From Pseudomonadota bacterium (GTDB taxonomy: Bacteria; Bdellovibrionota; FAC87; UBA2466), in the NCBI GenBank assembly GCA_009927165.1, contig RFNO01000117.1:1-64000 (forward strand): DNA of 64,000 bases. Reading direction: 5' to 3'. The translations under genes and the position numbers were made by a program. Positions 9,275 through 19,575 of the stretch are shown one piece after another. The notes beneath the pieces are model-generated. The model was given only the letters and a program-made list of their open reading frames with translations. It searched no databases and was not told the DNA's origin. Each line of letters opens with the position of its first letter. The first letter of the stretch is position 1.

Positions 9275-10054
9275 ATGAACTTCCGTAGAACTTTCCGAAC
9301 CCTAAAAGAATTGTTGGGATTTTTGCCATCGGGTTCTCAATCAGATTGGGTTCAGATTGACCGAGTGGATTCATTCAAGCCCACGATCGTGCTGGTGTCC
9401 GGTTTTGGTGCTACCCATCGAAATCTGGAAGCGGCTAAGAAGAGATTCAAAAAGGAGGGCTTTAATGTTTTTCTGCTTTCCCTTGAGTGGAACGATTTTT
9501 CTGATCTCGTGAAAGGTTTCTATCCTCTCTCCAAAAAGCTGAGTCAGCTCATTTTAAATTTAAGAAAAAAACCCAAAATGAGTAAAAGTCCTATTTTCAT
9601 TGTGGCGCATTCGGCGGGGGGGCTTGTGGCGAGACATTACATTCAAATCCTTGGCGGGTCTCACTATGTGAGCGGTTTAATTACGTTGGGAACTCCTCAC
9701 CAAGGAACTTGGTTTGCTTTACTCGGATTGATGACCCATCTTCTGTTGAAAGCTCGATGTCTTTTACAAATGTTGCCGACATCTTCATTTATTTCTGAAA
9801 TTAACAAAAAAGAGATTCCCGATAATTTTCCTTTTATCAGTATTTATTCCAAAGATGACTTGCTTTGTCCGCCAAGCTCAGCAAGGCTTTCTCACCAAAC
9901 CTATCAGGGACAAAAAGTGAAAAGCATTGAAATAGCTGGCATCAACCACGCTGGGTTTTTGCTCAATAAAGGGCTACACAAACAACTGGCTCAAGTCATG
10001 CGAAGCAATACAGAAGAATTAACCAACAATATCCTCGCCGCCATCCACTCCTAA
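9275..10054 (+). CDS. Alpha/beta hydrolase (lipase/esterase, PGAP1-like)
   Basis: 259 aa; nucleophile elbow 'VAHSAGGLVARHY', 'GTPHQGTW', C-terminal His 'AGINHAGFL'. Confidence 0.85.
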   Translation: MNFRRTFRTLKELLGFLPSGSQSDWVQIDRVDSFKPTIVLVSGFGATHRNLEAAKKRFKKEGFNVFLLSLEWNDFSDLVKGFYPLSKKLSQLILNLRKKPKMSKSPIFIVAHSAGGLVARHYIQILGGSHYVSGLITLGTPHQGTWFALLGLMTHLLLKARCLLQMLPTSSFISEINKKEIPDNFPFISIYSKDDLLCPPSSARLSHQTYQGQKVKSIEIAGINHAGFLLNKGLHKQLAQVMRSNTEELTNNILAAIHS

Positions 10055-10813
10055 AACATTACCAGAAATCCACCCGGCTTCGGCTCGAACCAAAAGTGCG
10101 ATGCAGTCTGCCACTTCTTTGGGGGTAGTGAGCCTTTTATGTGGATTTTTCTGAAGTGCCATTTCAATCATGACGTCATTTCCAGGAATTTTTCTCAGTG
10201 CAGGCGTATCAGTCACGCCAGCCCTAACAGCATTTGCAGTTATTCCGAAAGGGGCCAGTTCAAGAGCCAGTTGCCGACAGTGAGATTCCAATGCAGATTT
10301 TGCAGCAGAAACGGGTCCATAAGTAGGCCAAACTCGAGTCCCCCCCGAAGAAGTCATCGCAAAAATTCTGCCACCCTTTGCCAGTAGGTTCTTTTTAAAT
10401 AGGTCTTGGGCCCAGTACACTAAACTATTAGCCATCACATCCAGTGTCATTTCTAGAGCATCTTTGGACACGTGGTCTTTATCCTCTTTAGAGATGAAAG
10501 GTTTGAGACTTCCGAATGCAAGAGAGTGAACCAAACAATGAATTCCCTCAGGGGCCAAACGAGTGAGTTCCCCAATTACTTCAGTACGTTTATCTTTATC
10601 GGCTGCATTTGCGTTGAAAAACGCGGTTTCCACACCCTTCTTTTTAATCTGAGCAATAATTTCCTCAACATGAGGAAGTGTTCCTTTACGATCGAGGTGA
10701 ACGCCGCAAATATTCATGCCCTCATCGGCAAGTCGAAGTGAAATTGATTCACCGAAGCCACTCGATGCTCCTAATACCAGTGCCCATTTACCTTTTACTT
10801 GAGAGAGTGCCAT
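10019..10813 (-). CDS. SDR family oxidoreductase, enoyl-ACP reductase-like
   Basis: 264 aa; 'LVLGASSGFGESI', 'YGPVSAAKSALESHCRQLALELAPFGITANAVRAG', 'ISGNVLGVDGG'. Confidence 0.85.
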   Translation of the reverse strand: MALSQVKGKWALVLGASSGFGESISLRLADEGMNICGVHLDRKGTLPHVEEIIAQIKKKGVETAFFNANAADKDKRTEVIGELTRLAPEGIHCLVHSLAFGSLKPFISKEDKDHVSKDALEMTLDVMANSLVYWAQDLFKKNLLAKGGRIFAMTSSGGTRVWPTYGPVSAAKSALESHCRQLALELAPFGITANAVRAGVTDTPALRKIPGNDVMIEMALQKNPHKRLTTPKEVADCIALLVRAEAGWISGNVLGVDGGEDIVG

Positions 10814-10824
10814 TACTAGATCCT

Positions 10825-12225
10825 TTAAGAGGGTTGCTCAGAGTGTTTATTCTCGTCGGGTATCTCCTGAGTATGAGATCCCTGTTTTTCCAAAAAGTCT
10901 TTTCGTTCTAAATTGATTTCCTTGAAGTCGGCATCTTTAAGAGTCCAAGCCAACGGAGCAAAGCTACTGGTTCCAGTAATTTCTCCTTTTGCTAATTTTC
11001 CGAAATCTAATCGACCTGCACTTACTTCTTGGTTGTCTTTCAATTCAAATAATTCGATCGATAGTGAAGGGGTTCGGGGGGGCTGCGTTTTGGGACCCAA
11101 ATGCCGCGCAATTTGGACGTCTTGTAAACGGGTTAAAAATTTTTCCACCAAAGAAGTGTCTACTCGTTCACTATTGGCGGGGTCTGTAAAACCCCAAGCG
11201 ATCCCATCTTTCTTAATTTCCACCGGAGCTTTATCAGAGCGAGTTATTTTAATCCGAACCACATTGAAACGATTAAAAGCAATGGGGTGAGGATCTCGCA
11301 GCTCATTAGCTGGCTTCAATAATTCTGTTAGAATAGCTTTGTCCACTTGATACACAAGCGCTTTGTCTTCTCGTTTGGCATAGGTTTTGTCCTTTAGGGT
11401 CGAGAGAAAGAGTACAAACTTTTGTTGCCCTTTTTCTGTCGTGAAAAAAAGCTTAATCACTGGTTGATGAAGACCAAAAGTTTTAAGAGAGTCCCCCGTC
11501 TCTGACTCCACAGAAGTAGCACGAAGCTCTGTTAGAGAACTGAGAACCTTTCCCCACTTGTTTGGGTCTACAGGAGTTCCCTCTCGAGCGAGAAACCACT
11601 TTCCAGAAGGCTCTTTGTTAACCAAAAAACTTCCTGTGGGGTTATGAATTTCGACATCTTTGATTTCGTCTTTTGTGAGCGGAAGAACTTTCTTGTTCCG
11701 GAGTTCGAATAGCGATTTCTCAAAAGTAGAATGGAGAGACCGGTTGACTTTGAAAACGGTATTTCGACGGGCTAATTTCACATAAGACCCCGACCCTACT
11801 TGAGTAGCATTGCCAATCAGAATGCTTTCAGATTGGTTTTCATCTTTTTTGGCAGTGATAGTTAAAGAGGGTTCGGCTAGGCCAAAAAGGCCAAGATCCT
11901 TGGGATTGTCTTCAATTTCCCGTTCAATTTGTGTGGAAGTAAGACTGGAGAGTAAAGAGCCCGGAACGCCGTTATCAGCATCATCATGGACGGGAGAAGT
12001 GATTGTCCAAGTAGAGCCGGTCTTGTGAAGCTGAAAGGTATCTCCCTTGCGATGGCTAATCCAGAGTTCTTGAATATCATCTTTGGAGAAAGGTACCAGC
12101 AGCTTAGCACGCTCTTCAGTTTTGGAATGTTCTTCTTTAAAGCGCTTTTCGTAAAACACGTACCAACCAGTAATAACGACCAAAGCGAGAAGAAGTATCA
12201 GCGTGGAGGATGAGCTTTTTTTCAT
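10825..12225 (-). CDS. DUF4340 domain-containing protein
   Basis: 466 aa; N-terminal TM; repeated 'GLFGLAEPSLTITAKK' and 'TFGLHQPVIKLFF' patterns. Confidence 0.8.
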   Translation of the reverse strand: MKKSSSSTLILLLALVVITGWYVFYEKRFKEEHSKTEERAKLLVPFSKDDIQELWISHRKGDTFQLHKTGSTWTITSPVHDDADNGVPGSLLSSLTSTQIEREIEDNPKDLGLFGLAEPSLTITAKKDENQSESILIGNATQVGSGSYVKLARRNTVFKVNRSLHSTFEKSLFELRNKKVLPLTKDEIKDVEIHNPTGSFLVNKEPSGKWFLAREGTPVDPNKWGKVLSSLTELRATSVESETGDSLKTFGLHQPVIKLFFTTEKGQQKFVLFLSTLKDKTYAKREDKALVYQVDKAILTELLKPANELRDPHPIAFNRFNVVRIKITRSDKAPVEIKKDGIAWGFTDPANSERVDTSLVEKFLTRLQDVQIARHLGPKTQPPRTPSLSIELFELKDNQEVSAGRLDFGKLAKGEITGTSSFAPLAWTLKDADFKEINLERKDFLEKQGSHTQEIPDENKHSEQPS

Positions 12226-12258
12226 GGGAGAGCTCTCAGTGAATGAAAGCCAGGAAAG

Positions 12259-12477
12259 TTAATCAACACCCAATTGATCAATATCAACTTCTGCAGATTT
12301 GCTGACGGAACCTACTGCAATTTCCCGAAGAGCGATCACTGCGGGTTTGTTGTGCGGATGATGAACGAGAGGCCTTGAGCCTTTAGCCAATTGTTTTACG
12401 CGTTTGGCAGCAATGTGAATCAATTCAAAACGATTGGGAATTTTGTCCAAGCAATCTTCTACAGTAATTCGAGCCAC
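12259..12477 (-). CDS. rpoZ: DNA-directed RNA polymerase omega subunit
   Basis: 72 aa; '[33 protein letters not shown]...[14 protein letters not shown]'. Confidence 0.95.
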   Translation of the reverse strand: MARITVEDCLDKIPNRFELIHIAAKRVKQLAKGSRPLVHHPHNKPAVIALREIAVGSVSKSAEVDIDQLGVD

Positions 12478-12631
12478 TGATAGTCTCCCTTTCTGGTTAC
12501 GTTAGAGCGCATCCTATGGAAATGATTACAGAAGTCAACAGTTACCTTTTCCCATTCGGAAGAGAAGAGTACGCACAATCACATAAACCAATTCTAATCA
12601 TTTCAGTAACTTAAACAAGTCGAAGAAGGGG

Positions 12632-13888
12632 TTAAACGTAAGGCTCTACGCACGCCCAGCACTTATTTAAGGTCTCATGACTAACCCGAAGGGATTTCTG
12701 GGGACTAAAACGCAACTGATGATCGGAATCAATCAGTACTTTAATTGCCTCAGATACAGCAGCTGAGTCGGTATAACTGTGAGGCTTTCTCAGGGAAGAT
12801 TGTCTACAGAGATCGGCAGCCAAAGGGAGGAAAGTAGACCAATCATGGTTTCGCAGAGCTTTGATAGCTTTCTTCTTTTTCTCACCCCTTTGAAAAAGCG
12901 GATCATGGGAACGAAAATCCAAGAGCCTTCTTCTTTGGGTGATAACTATTTTCGTGATGAGCATGAGCGCCATGAACCCCTGAACGACAAGCAACCAAAC
13001 ATTCTTATAACCAGGTGAATAGGGGCTCCAAGACAACTCCTGAGGAATTGAAACTTGAGTCATGAGTGAAGCAGTGGGGGGTAATTCCAAATCGGGAATG
13101 ATACGAAAACGAGATTTAGGAATCCCTTGGGCTACATATTTCTTGAGGAGAGGATCAAAAAAAAGAAAAGTACCTAAATCGAGTTCTGTGAGCGCCTCAT
13201 TGTCAGTGGAAAGAGTCCATTCAAAAATCTTTGAACCCGAAGCTACAGTTCCTTCCATCATTGCGGTTTGGGACAAAATCGAAAGGTCTTTGGGGAGACG
13301 CAGGGGGATATTGTTTATTTCAGGGAAATTGCCTTCTCCAGTCAGTCTTAGTTTCAAAGAAAAAGGTTGAGACTTTCTAAAAGGTATTTCCGGTTTCTCC
13401 AGGCTGAGCTGGAATTTGCCAACAGCTCCAGAAAAATCACTTGCGCTAAAATCTTTCGGTAGCGGGGGGAGGGGGAGGATTTTCAAAACATCCGCTTCTG
13501 AATTGAGTGGTTGAGCTAAGCCGACATTACTGTCCTTAGCTAAAATACTCATAGGCTGAATAGAGGGTGAACGCATGTTAACAATCGGAAAGAGAGAATA
13601 GGAACCTACGACTCCGATTGAATGAGATTGAGGAGAATTCATTGGAAGCACCGGGATGCGTCCTTGTCTCAAAATCAGGTTTTCACTCCAAAAGCCACGA
13701 AACTCCGGAAACTTTACCACTTCAACTTCGATCAGTTGCTGTTCTACCGATTCTAAAACAAAATTGGCTATCACTTGCTCGCCACTGAAAATGGTTTGCT
13801 TAGAAAACTGCAATCGGAATCGAGGGCTGTCAGAGGCCAGCCCTATTGAAAAGGTCCAAAACAAACCTAAGAAAATGGCTTTCACCAT
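12632..13888 (-). CDS. batD: BatD-like protein
   Basis: 418 aa; secreted, beta-rich, C-terminal TM; last gene of a MoxR/DUF58/VWA operon. Confidence 0.75.
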   Translation of the reverse strand: MVKAIFLGLFWTFSIGLASDSPRFRLQFSKQTIFSGEQVIANFVLESVEQQLIEVEVVKFPEFRGFWSENLILRQGRIPVLPMNSPQSHSIGVVGSYSLFPIVNMRSPSIQPMSILAKDSNVGLAQPLNSEADVLKILPLPPLPKDFSASDFSGAVGKFQLSLEKPEIPFRKSQPFSLKLRLTGEGNFPEINNIPLRLPKDLSILSQTAMMEGTVASGSKIFEWTLSTDNEALTELDLGTFLFFDPLLKKYVAQGIPKSRFRIIPDLELPPTASLMTQVSIPQELSWSPYSPGYKNVWLLVVQGFMALMLITKIVITQRRRLLDFRSHDPLFQRGEKKKKAIKALRNHDWSTFLPLAADLCRQSSLRKPHSYTDSAAVSEAIKVLIDSDHQLRFSPQKSLRVSHETLNKCWACVEPYV

Positions 13889-15420
13889 GGTGTCCCCGTT
13901 TTGTTGCGGGATGGATTTTGCTGGCCTCTTAATCTTTTTAGGGTTTGTTTCTCCTCACTCGAAATCAAATCAAACAGTTTCTGTTTCTGTTCTTCTGTAA
14001 GTGGTTCTCCCTGGAACTGCTTGGGTCCTTTGGGATCATTGCCAGGATCGTCTTGCTTACCATCCGAGTTTCCACTTTGCTGTTGTTGAGATTGTGCTTT
14101 CTTCATAGCTTCCAGAATCTGTGCAGCCAAAGCCATGTTCTCCGAAATCATCGTGTTGGCTTGAGCATTGAAAGATTCGTCTGCGGCATTGGTTTTATAG
14201 GCTTTTTGATAGGATTCAAGCGCTTGCTCAGGGTCCCCCATTCTCAGAAAAGAATTACCAAGATTAAAAAGAGCTTGTTTTCTGGCATTAGGATTTTGAA
14301 GAACTAGCGAGCTTTCCTCGAAAAGTTCGACTGCTTTTTGAAAATCCTTCTTTTTAACTTGTTCTAGACCTTGATTGTAAGCTTCCGTGGCACGTATTTG
14401 GTCATCTTCTGCCCAAGCAACAAAAGAAAAGCTTCCAAAGAAGAAAAATAGAGCAATTGTTTTAATAGTGTAATGCCAACGGCCATAAGAAAACTCAATC
14501 GCAAAAAGAATGAGTGCAATCGCAAAGAGAATGGGAAAAAATTCACGTTCTAATTTAAATTGCGATGAGGTTCTACCGGCCGAGAGTGATTGATTAAGCT
14601 GCTGAGCCAATAATGGTATGTTTTCGTAGGTGCCAGAAAAATAAGATCCTCCTGTTTTAAGTGAAATTTCCCGTAACAAAGGAGCGTTAAGTTTGGTTTT
14701 GATAATACTTCCAGTTTGGGGATCCCTCATAGGAGCACTTGGAAAAGGAATAGTACTTCCGTCTGGGGTGCCAACGCCCACAGTAAAAATAGGGATATCT
14801 TTTTGTCGATATTGCGCAAGAGTTGCAGTGTCAAATTGACCATGCATTTCACCGTCCGAGATTAAAAGTACCCGAGGTGTACTCCAGGTTTCTAGTTTGT
14901 CCGATGATTGAGTTTCGATTCTTCGAATAGTTGTCATCAAATTGTTCAGTGTTTCATTGAAGTCTGTTCCTTGATGAGAGGTAAGACTAGGATCTACGGA
15001 AAGTAGTGAATCGGCGAGTGCGAATGTATCCGTGGTCAGCGGCAGTTGTAAAAAGCCTGAACTAGCGAAGGGAAACAAGGCTACTCTTGGTTTGGTCAAT
15101 TGTTCCAATGTTTTTTCGAGCAACAATACTGAGAATTGCAATCGATTGGGCAAAGTGTCATCAGCTAGCATGCTGTTTGAGATGTCTAGCGCAACAAAGA
15201 TATTAGCCGTGACGGGCTCAGGTTGACTGGTTCTCGTACCCCCTTGAGGGCGGCACAACCCAAAAATACAGAAGCCAAAAGCTAGAGTAGAAAGCAGAAA
15301 GCGGCGCCAGTGAAACCATTCGGGCCAACGGTATCTTCGCCAGAGAAGATAACAGACAAAGAAGACCCAGGGAATCATCCCCCAAAGCGCTTCAGGATTT
15401 AATAGGCGATAAGTGGTCAT
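13882..15420 (-). CDS. BatB-BatC fusion: VWA domain plus TPR repeats
   Basis: 512 aa; VWA MIDAS 'VALDISNSM'; TPR 'KQALFNLGNSFLRMGDPEQALESYQKAYK'; polar C-terminal tail. Confidence 0.85.
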   Translation of the reverse strand: MTTYRLLNPEALWGMIPWVFFVCYLLWRRYRWPEWFHWRRFLLSTLAFGFCIFGLCRPQGGTRTSQPEPVTANIFVALDISNSMLADDTLPNRLQFSVLLLEKTLEQLTKPRVALFPFASSGFLQLPLTTDTFALADSLLSVDPSLTSHQGTDFNETLNNLMTTIRRIETQSSDKLETWSTPRVLLISDGEMHGQFDTATLAQYRQKDIPIFTVGVGTPDGSTIPFPSAPMRDPQTGSIIKTKLNAPLLREISLKTGGSYFSGTYENIPLLAQQLNQSLSAGRTSSQFKLEREFFPILFAIALILFAIEFSYGRWHYTIKTIALFFFFGSFSFVAWAEDDQIRATEAYNQGLEQVKKKDFQKAVELFEESSLVLQNPNARKQALFNLGNSFLRMGDPEQALESYQKAYKTNAADESFNAQANTMISENMALAAQILEAMKKAQSQQQQSGNSDGKQDDPGNDPKGPKQFQGEPLTEEQKQKLFDLISSEEKQTLKRLRGQQNPSRNKTGTPW

Positions 15421-16465
15421 AAAAAATGATAGCGTCTCCCGGGCGCTTTATCTTCCGGAGCTTTCTTTGAAAACGAGTCTCCAGAAGCACATAACAAATA
15501 GCAAAAAGAAGTGTAGCGAGAGCAGCCGGGTAAAAAAAGAGTTCTTCAGTTTCCGAAAGGGCATGAACTTTGATTTTTGTTTTTTCTAGTTTATCAATCT
15601 CCTGAAGTATACGGGACAACATCCCCGTATCACGGGCCATATAGGATTTACCCCCAGTATTGTCAGCTATTTCCTTCAGAAGCTTCGGATTGAGATATGA
15701 GGGAACCTGAGCAACAACATGCAGTCTTTTGCCATTTCCATCAACCGCATAAATCGGAACTACAACGCGATCTTGCTGTCCAATCCCAATTGGATAAATA
15801 CGAATCCCCTCTTGAGCTGCGAGTTTCGAAGCAGTAACAGGATTAATGGAGCCTACATTGCTATCGCCATCGGTCAAAAGAATAAGGACTTTGTTTTTCG
15901 ATTGTGATTTTCGAAGTCTTGCGATTCCATTAGTGATCCCCAAGCCGATTGCTGTTCCCTGCTTAAGCTCTCTCAAGCGTACTTCCTCGACACGGCCAAG
16001 AAGAAATTCAAAGTCTCTCGTAAGTGGAGACATCATGATGGACTCGCCACCAAATGTGACCAGCCCTATCCTATCGTTGGGTCTCTGTGAGATGAATTGC
16101 CGAATCACTTGCTTAGCTGCAAGAATTCGAGAAGGGGAGAGGTCTTCGGCGTCCATGCTTTCAGAAACGTCCAGAACGAGCACAATATCGACCCCTTCAG
16201 TTGATTTTTTGACGAGGGTTTTGGTTCGGGTGGGACGTGCAATAACGACCACTAAAAGTCCTAGTGCCAACAGCTGTAATAGAAAGAGAACTCGAAACGC
16301 CCAACGTGTCCTGCGAATTGCGCTTTTGAGTTGCTCCCATGGCCCGGGCATTTTCGAAAGAAGAGGTTCTTTTTCTTTACGGGGTCGAAAAATAAAAAAG
16401 ACTGCCAAAAGAGCAATGGGGATCAGGGCCCAAAGCAACTTGGGATAGAAAAAATGAGCACTCAC
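15392..16465 (-). CDS. batA: BatA-like VWA domain protein
   Basis: 357 aa; 'VDIVLVLDVSESMDAEDLSPSR' MIDAS, 'LILLTDGDSNVG', N- and C-terminal TMs. Confidence 0.9.
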   Translation of the reverse strand: MSAHFFYPKLLWALIPIALLAVFFIFRPRKEKEPLLSKMPGPWEQLKSAIRRTRWAFRVLFLLQLLALGLLVVVIARPTRTKTLVKKSTEGVDIVLVLDVSESMDAEDLSPSRILAAKQVIRQFISQRPNDRIGLVTFGGESIMMSPLTRDFEFLLGRVEEVRLRELKQGTAIGLGITNGIARLRKSQSKNKVLILLTDGDSNVGSINPVTASKLAAQEGIRIYPIGIGQQDRVVVPIYAVDGNGKRLHVVAQVPSYLNPKLLKEIADNTGGKSYMARDTGMLSRILQEIDKLEKTKIKVHALSETEELFFYPAALATLLFAICYVLLETRFQRKLRKIKRPGDAIIFYDHLSPIKS

Positions 16466-17337
16466 AGAAGCTCCCTTTCAATTGTGTTCAAGAGCTCCTC
16501 TGCAAGAGCAGAGTGCGGAGTGTGCTGAAACTTCACTGCATCCGTTTTGAGCAGGGAAGCGTGGATTTCAGAAGTGTGATATCGAGGGTTGATGCGCTTT
16601 TTGAGCTCCTGAGTTGTGAGCGATGGAGAAGGTTGATGAGTTTTTCTTTCAAAGAAAACTTTAAGAGTATAAGTGATCTCGTCGATCAGTTCCGCTTGGT
16701 TTCGGCCTTCAAGTAATTGTTTGCGAAAGCGTTGAATTTCTTTTCTGAGCCATTGGCGATCGCTGGTTAGGTTGGGTAGGGTGAAACTCAAGGAAAGTTG
16801 TCTTAAGCGAGCCCATTGAATCTGTTTGAAAGACCATTGAATAATCCAAGCAGTCGCCAAAAGTCCCAGAACCCAATAAAGCCCAGTCAGCAATTTTCTC
16901 CAGGGGAGGGGAGAAACAAGTCTTGGGAACTCAGCTCGGATCTCCATGTCATTTTCACTACGTGTAGAAATGACTGAGACTGTCTTTGCAACTGTGGAAA
17001 AAGTATCGGAACTTGATTTGATTTGTAGAGGCGGTATCGTAAAGGTTCCTGGTTGGTAAGCTGTAAATTCATAGGTCCAAATGTGAGTGTTACTATCAAC
17101 ATGATAGTTACGCTCTAATAATTTTAGGTCAGGGTGGTCTACAACAAGGTCTTCAAAAAGTTGGGGAACGCTGCCATCTTTGGCCAGTGGAAGACGCACA
17201 GTAAGTGTCGTCGTTTCGCCTATTTTAATAGTGGGTTTGTCCAGTTCATAAGTAAAGGGAAGAGCTATATTACAGAGAATGGTAATAGCGCTGCCCAAAA
17301 AAATGAACCAATCTTTGAAGATAGTCATCTTGAACAC
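16462..17337 (-). CDS. Bat operon membrane protein (BatD-like N-terminus)
   Basis: 291 aa; signal peptide, 'ELDKPTIKIGETTTLTVRLPL', central TM, cytoplasmic tail; overlaps upstream DUF58 gene by 68 nt. Confidence 0.7.
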   Translation of the reverse strand: MFKMTIFKDWFIFLGSAITILCNIALPFTYELDKPTIKIGETTTLTVRLPLAKDGSVPQLFEDLVVDHPDLKLLERNYHVDSNTHIWTYEFTAYQPGTFTIPPLQIKSSSDTFSTVAKTVSVISTRSENDMEIRAEFPRLVSPLPWRKLLTGLYWVLGLLATAWIIQWSFKQIQWARLRQLSLSFTLPNLTSDRQWLRKEIQRFRKQLLEGRNQAELIDEITYTLKVFFERKTHQPSPSLTTQELKKRINPRYHTSEIHASLLKTDAVKFQHTPHSALAEELLNTIERELL

Positions 17338-18163
17338 TCAAAGGAAGAAAATCAGCTCGGCACTCCCTAGCTGTTTGTTCTAGTTGATTAGTAAAAGTTG
17401 AATAATATTGGGCCAAAGTTTTTCTGAAAAATAAGGATTCCGAATCCAGCAAATAAAAGTCCCCAGATTCTGGATCACAAATTTCAGTAACGCCCTTGCT
17501 TGATATAAGGCGTTCTGAGTCGTCATAACCCTGCAGTAAGATAAGCTCATGATGTCGGCCAAGCGGTGAAAGCTCTAGTGAAAATGAAGTCATCAGAAAG
17601 TCTGACAAGATAAGAACAAGGCACTTCTCCTTTAGAGCTTTCTGACAAAAAGAGAGAGCTGGACGAATATCACTGGGACGTTTATCAAGGTCGAGATTGA
17701 GTAGGAAGTTTATGGAAGTTAATACTTGCTCTTTACTTCGGCTGGGAGGGAAAAAACGTTTTACTTCTTGATCAAAAAACAGCAATCCCACATTGTGGTT
17801 GCATTTAAGTGCCCCCATTCCAAGCAAGGCAATGACTTCTGCGTACATATCTACTTTTCTCAAAGCTCCGGAACCAAAAAGCGATGAACCGCTTGCATCT
17901 ACTAGCAAAATGACGGTGATTTCCCGTTCTTCCTCGTAGACTTTGAGGATGGGTTTTCCAGTTTTGGCTGTGGTCGTCCAGCTAATATGGCGAACATCAT
18001 CGCCGGGCTCGTATTGCCTGAACTCCTTAAATTGCATACCTGTTCCGCGGAAGGGGCTTTCTGCAGTGCCTACATATGGTGAAGCCAACCGACGACGAGA
18101 AAAAAGATCGATTTGCTCGACAGCATGTAAAAGGGATGGCCTAAAGTGAAAATGTGCTTTCAT
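17270..18163 (-). CDS. DUF58 domain-containing protein
   Basis: 297 aa; 'FRGTGMQFKEFRQYEPGDDVRHISWTTTAKTGKPILKVYEEEREITVILLVDASGSS'. Confidence 0.93.
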   Translation of the reverse strand: MKAHFHFRPSLLHAVEQIDLFSRRRLASPYVGTAESPFRGTGMQFKEFRQYEPGDDVRHISWTTTAKTGKPILKVYEEEREITVILLVDASGSSLFGSGALRKVDMYAEVIALLGMGALKCNHNVGLLFFDQEVKRFFPPSRSKEQVLTSINFLLNLDLDKRPSDIRPALSFCQKALKEKCLVLILSDFLMTSFSLELSPLGRHHELILLQGYDDSERLISSKGVTEICDPESGDFYLLDSESLFFRKTLAQYYSTFTNQLEQTARECRADFLPLSVQDDYLQRLVHFFGQRYYHSL

Positions 18164-18177
18164 GAAAAAATATCAAT

Positions 18178-19224
18178 TTAGGGAACGGTTACGGTTTCCA
18201 AAAGCTGACCAATGACCCGGTCACTACCCAATCCTCTGGCTTCAGCATCAAAAGTGAGGATAAGACGATGGCGCAAAATTTCAGGTGCAACCGCTTTAAT
18301 ATCATCAGGTGTAACGAATGTCCTTCCCTCGAGAAACGCATTTGCCCTACTGGCTCGGTGAAGAAATAGGGTCGCTCGCGGAGAAGCACCGATTCGAATG
18401 GATTGACGGAGATCCTTAAGTTTTGTTAAGTCGGCCTCCTGAGAATCTAGAACGGTATCTGAGCGAGTGGCTAGTACCAAACGCAAAATATATTCTTCAA
18501 TACGTTTATCCGAATAAACGAGTTCTAGCCGAGTTCTCATTCTCAGAATGTCCTCGGTAGAAATTACTTTTTGGACATGAGGAAGTTTTAAGCTGGCCAT
18601 TCTTTCCATAATCCGCTTTTCTTCTTCTCTGGTTGGATATCCTACTTTGAGTTTGAACATGAAACGGTCTAGCTGGGCCTCGGGCAAAGTGTAAGTCCCC
18701 TCCTGTTCAATAGGATTTTGGGTGGCAAGCACTAAAAAGGGTTCTTGCAGGGGATAGGTGGAGTCTCCAATCGTAACTTGTTTTTCAGCCATAGCTTCCA
18801 GAAGGGCACTCTGAACTTTTGCTGGAGCTCGATTGATTTCATCGGCCAGAATTAGGTTTGAAAATAAAGGGCCCTTTTTGGGAACAAAGTCATGAGTGTC
18901 CTGACGATAAATAATGGTCCCAATCAGATCGCTGGGAAGAAGATCAGGGGTGAATTGAATCCGTTGAAATTTAGCATCCATAGCCGCAGCTAGGCTTTTT
19001 ACTGCGAGCGTTTTTGCAAGACCGGGGAGGCCCTCCAGAAGCACATGGCCTTCAGTCAGTAAACCCAGCAGTAAACTGCGAGTCATATGTTCTTGCCCCA
19101 CAATGACTTTACTCATTTCGGCGAGTACCACTTTTAGAGCTTTGGATTCGTGCTCTACTTGTTCCCGAAAAACGGCGGAATGGGCAGCCGATTCAACGAT
19201 TTTTGTGCTTTCTGAATTTTGCAT
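18178..19224 (-). CDS. MoxR family AAA+ ATPase
   Basis: 348 aa; 'EGLPGLAKTLAVKSLA', 'LILADEINRAPAKVQSALLEAMAEKQVT', 'LATQNPIEQEGTYTLPEAQLDRF'. Confidence 0.95.
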   Translation of the reverse strand: MQNSESTKIVESAAHSAVFREQVEHESKALKVVLAEMSKVIVGQEHMTRSLLLGLLTEGHVLLEGLPGLAKTLAVKSLAAAMDAKFQRIQFTPDLLPSDLIGTIIYRQDTHDFVPKKGPLFSNLILADEINRAPAKVQSALLEAMAEKQVTIGDSTYPLQEPFLVLATQNPIEQEGTYTLPEAQLDRFMFKLKVGYPTREEEKRIMERMASLKLPHVQKVISTEDILRMRTRLELVYSDKRIEEYILRLVLATRSDTVLDSQEADLTKLKDLRQSIRIGASPRATLFLHRASRANAFLEGRTFVTPDDIKAVAPEILRHRLILTFDAEARGLGSDRVIGQLLETVTVP

Positions 19225-19268
19225 GGGGTAATCTCTAAGTTAGAGGTAAGATTCTTTCATTTTAACGA

Positions 19269-19574
19269 ATGATCAGGAATTTCGATATGCCGATCGTAAC
19301 TCTTTCTCCTTTGGAAAAAAGCCTCGAAGTCCCCCACGAAACTCTGCTATTTGATGCGGTGTGCAGGGCCGGATTGCCGATTGCGTCATCGTGCAGCGCT
19401 GTGGCTGTGTGCGGCAAATGCATCGTTCAGGTTCTCAGCGGTACCGGAAACCTTTCGGAAGTCTCGGAATACGAAAAAAAACTCTTAATTCGGGATCGAA
19501 GAAAACCCAATGAGAGAATTGCTTGTATGACCAAAGTTCAGGGCGACTGTAGGATCACCACCACTTATTGGTAA
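19269..19574 (+). CDS. 2Fe-2S ferredoxin
   Basis: 101 aa; C-x5-C-x2-C ('CSAVAVCGKC') and distal Cys ('RIACM'). Confidence 0.88.
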   Translation: MIRNFDMPIVTLSPLEKSLEVPHETLLFDAVCRAGLPIASSCSAVAVCGKCIVQVLSGTGNLSEVSEYEKKLLIRDRRKPNERIACMTKVQGDCRITTTYW

Positions 19575-19575
19575 T

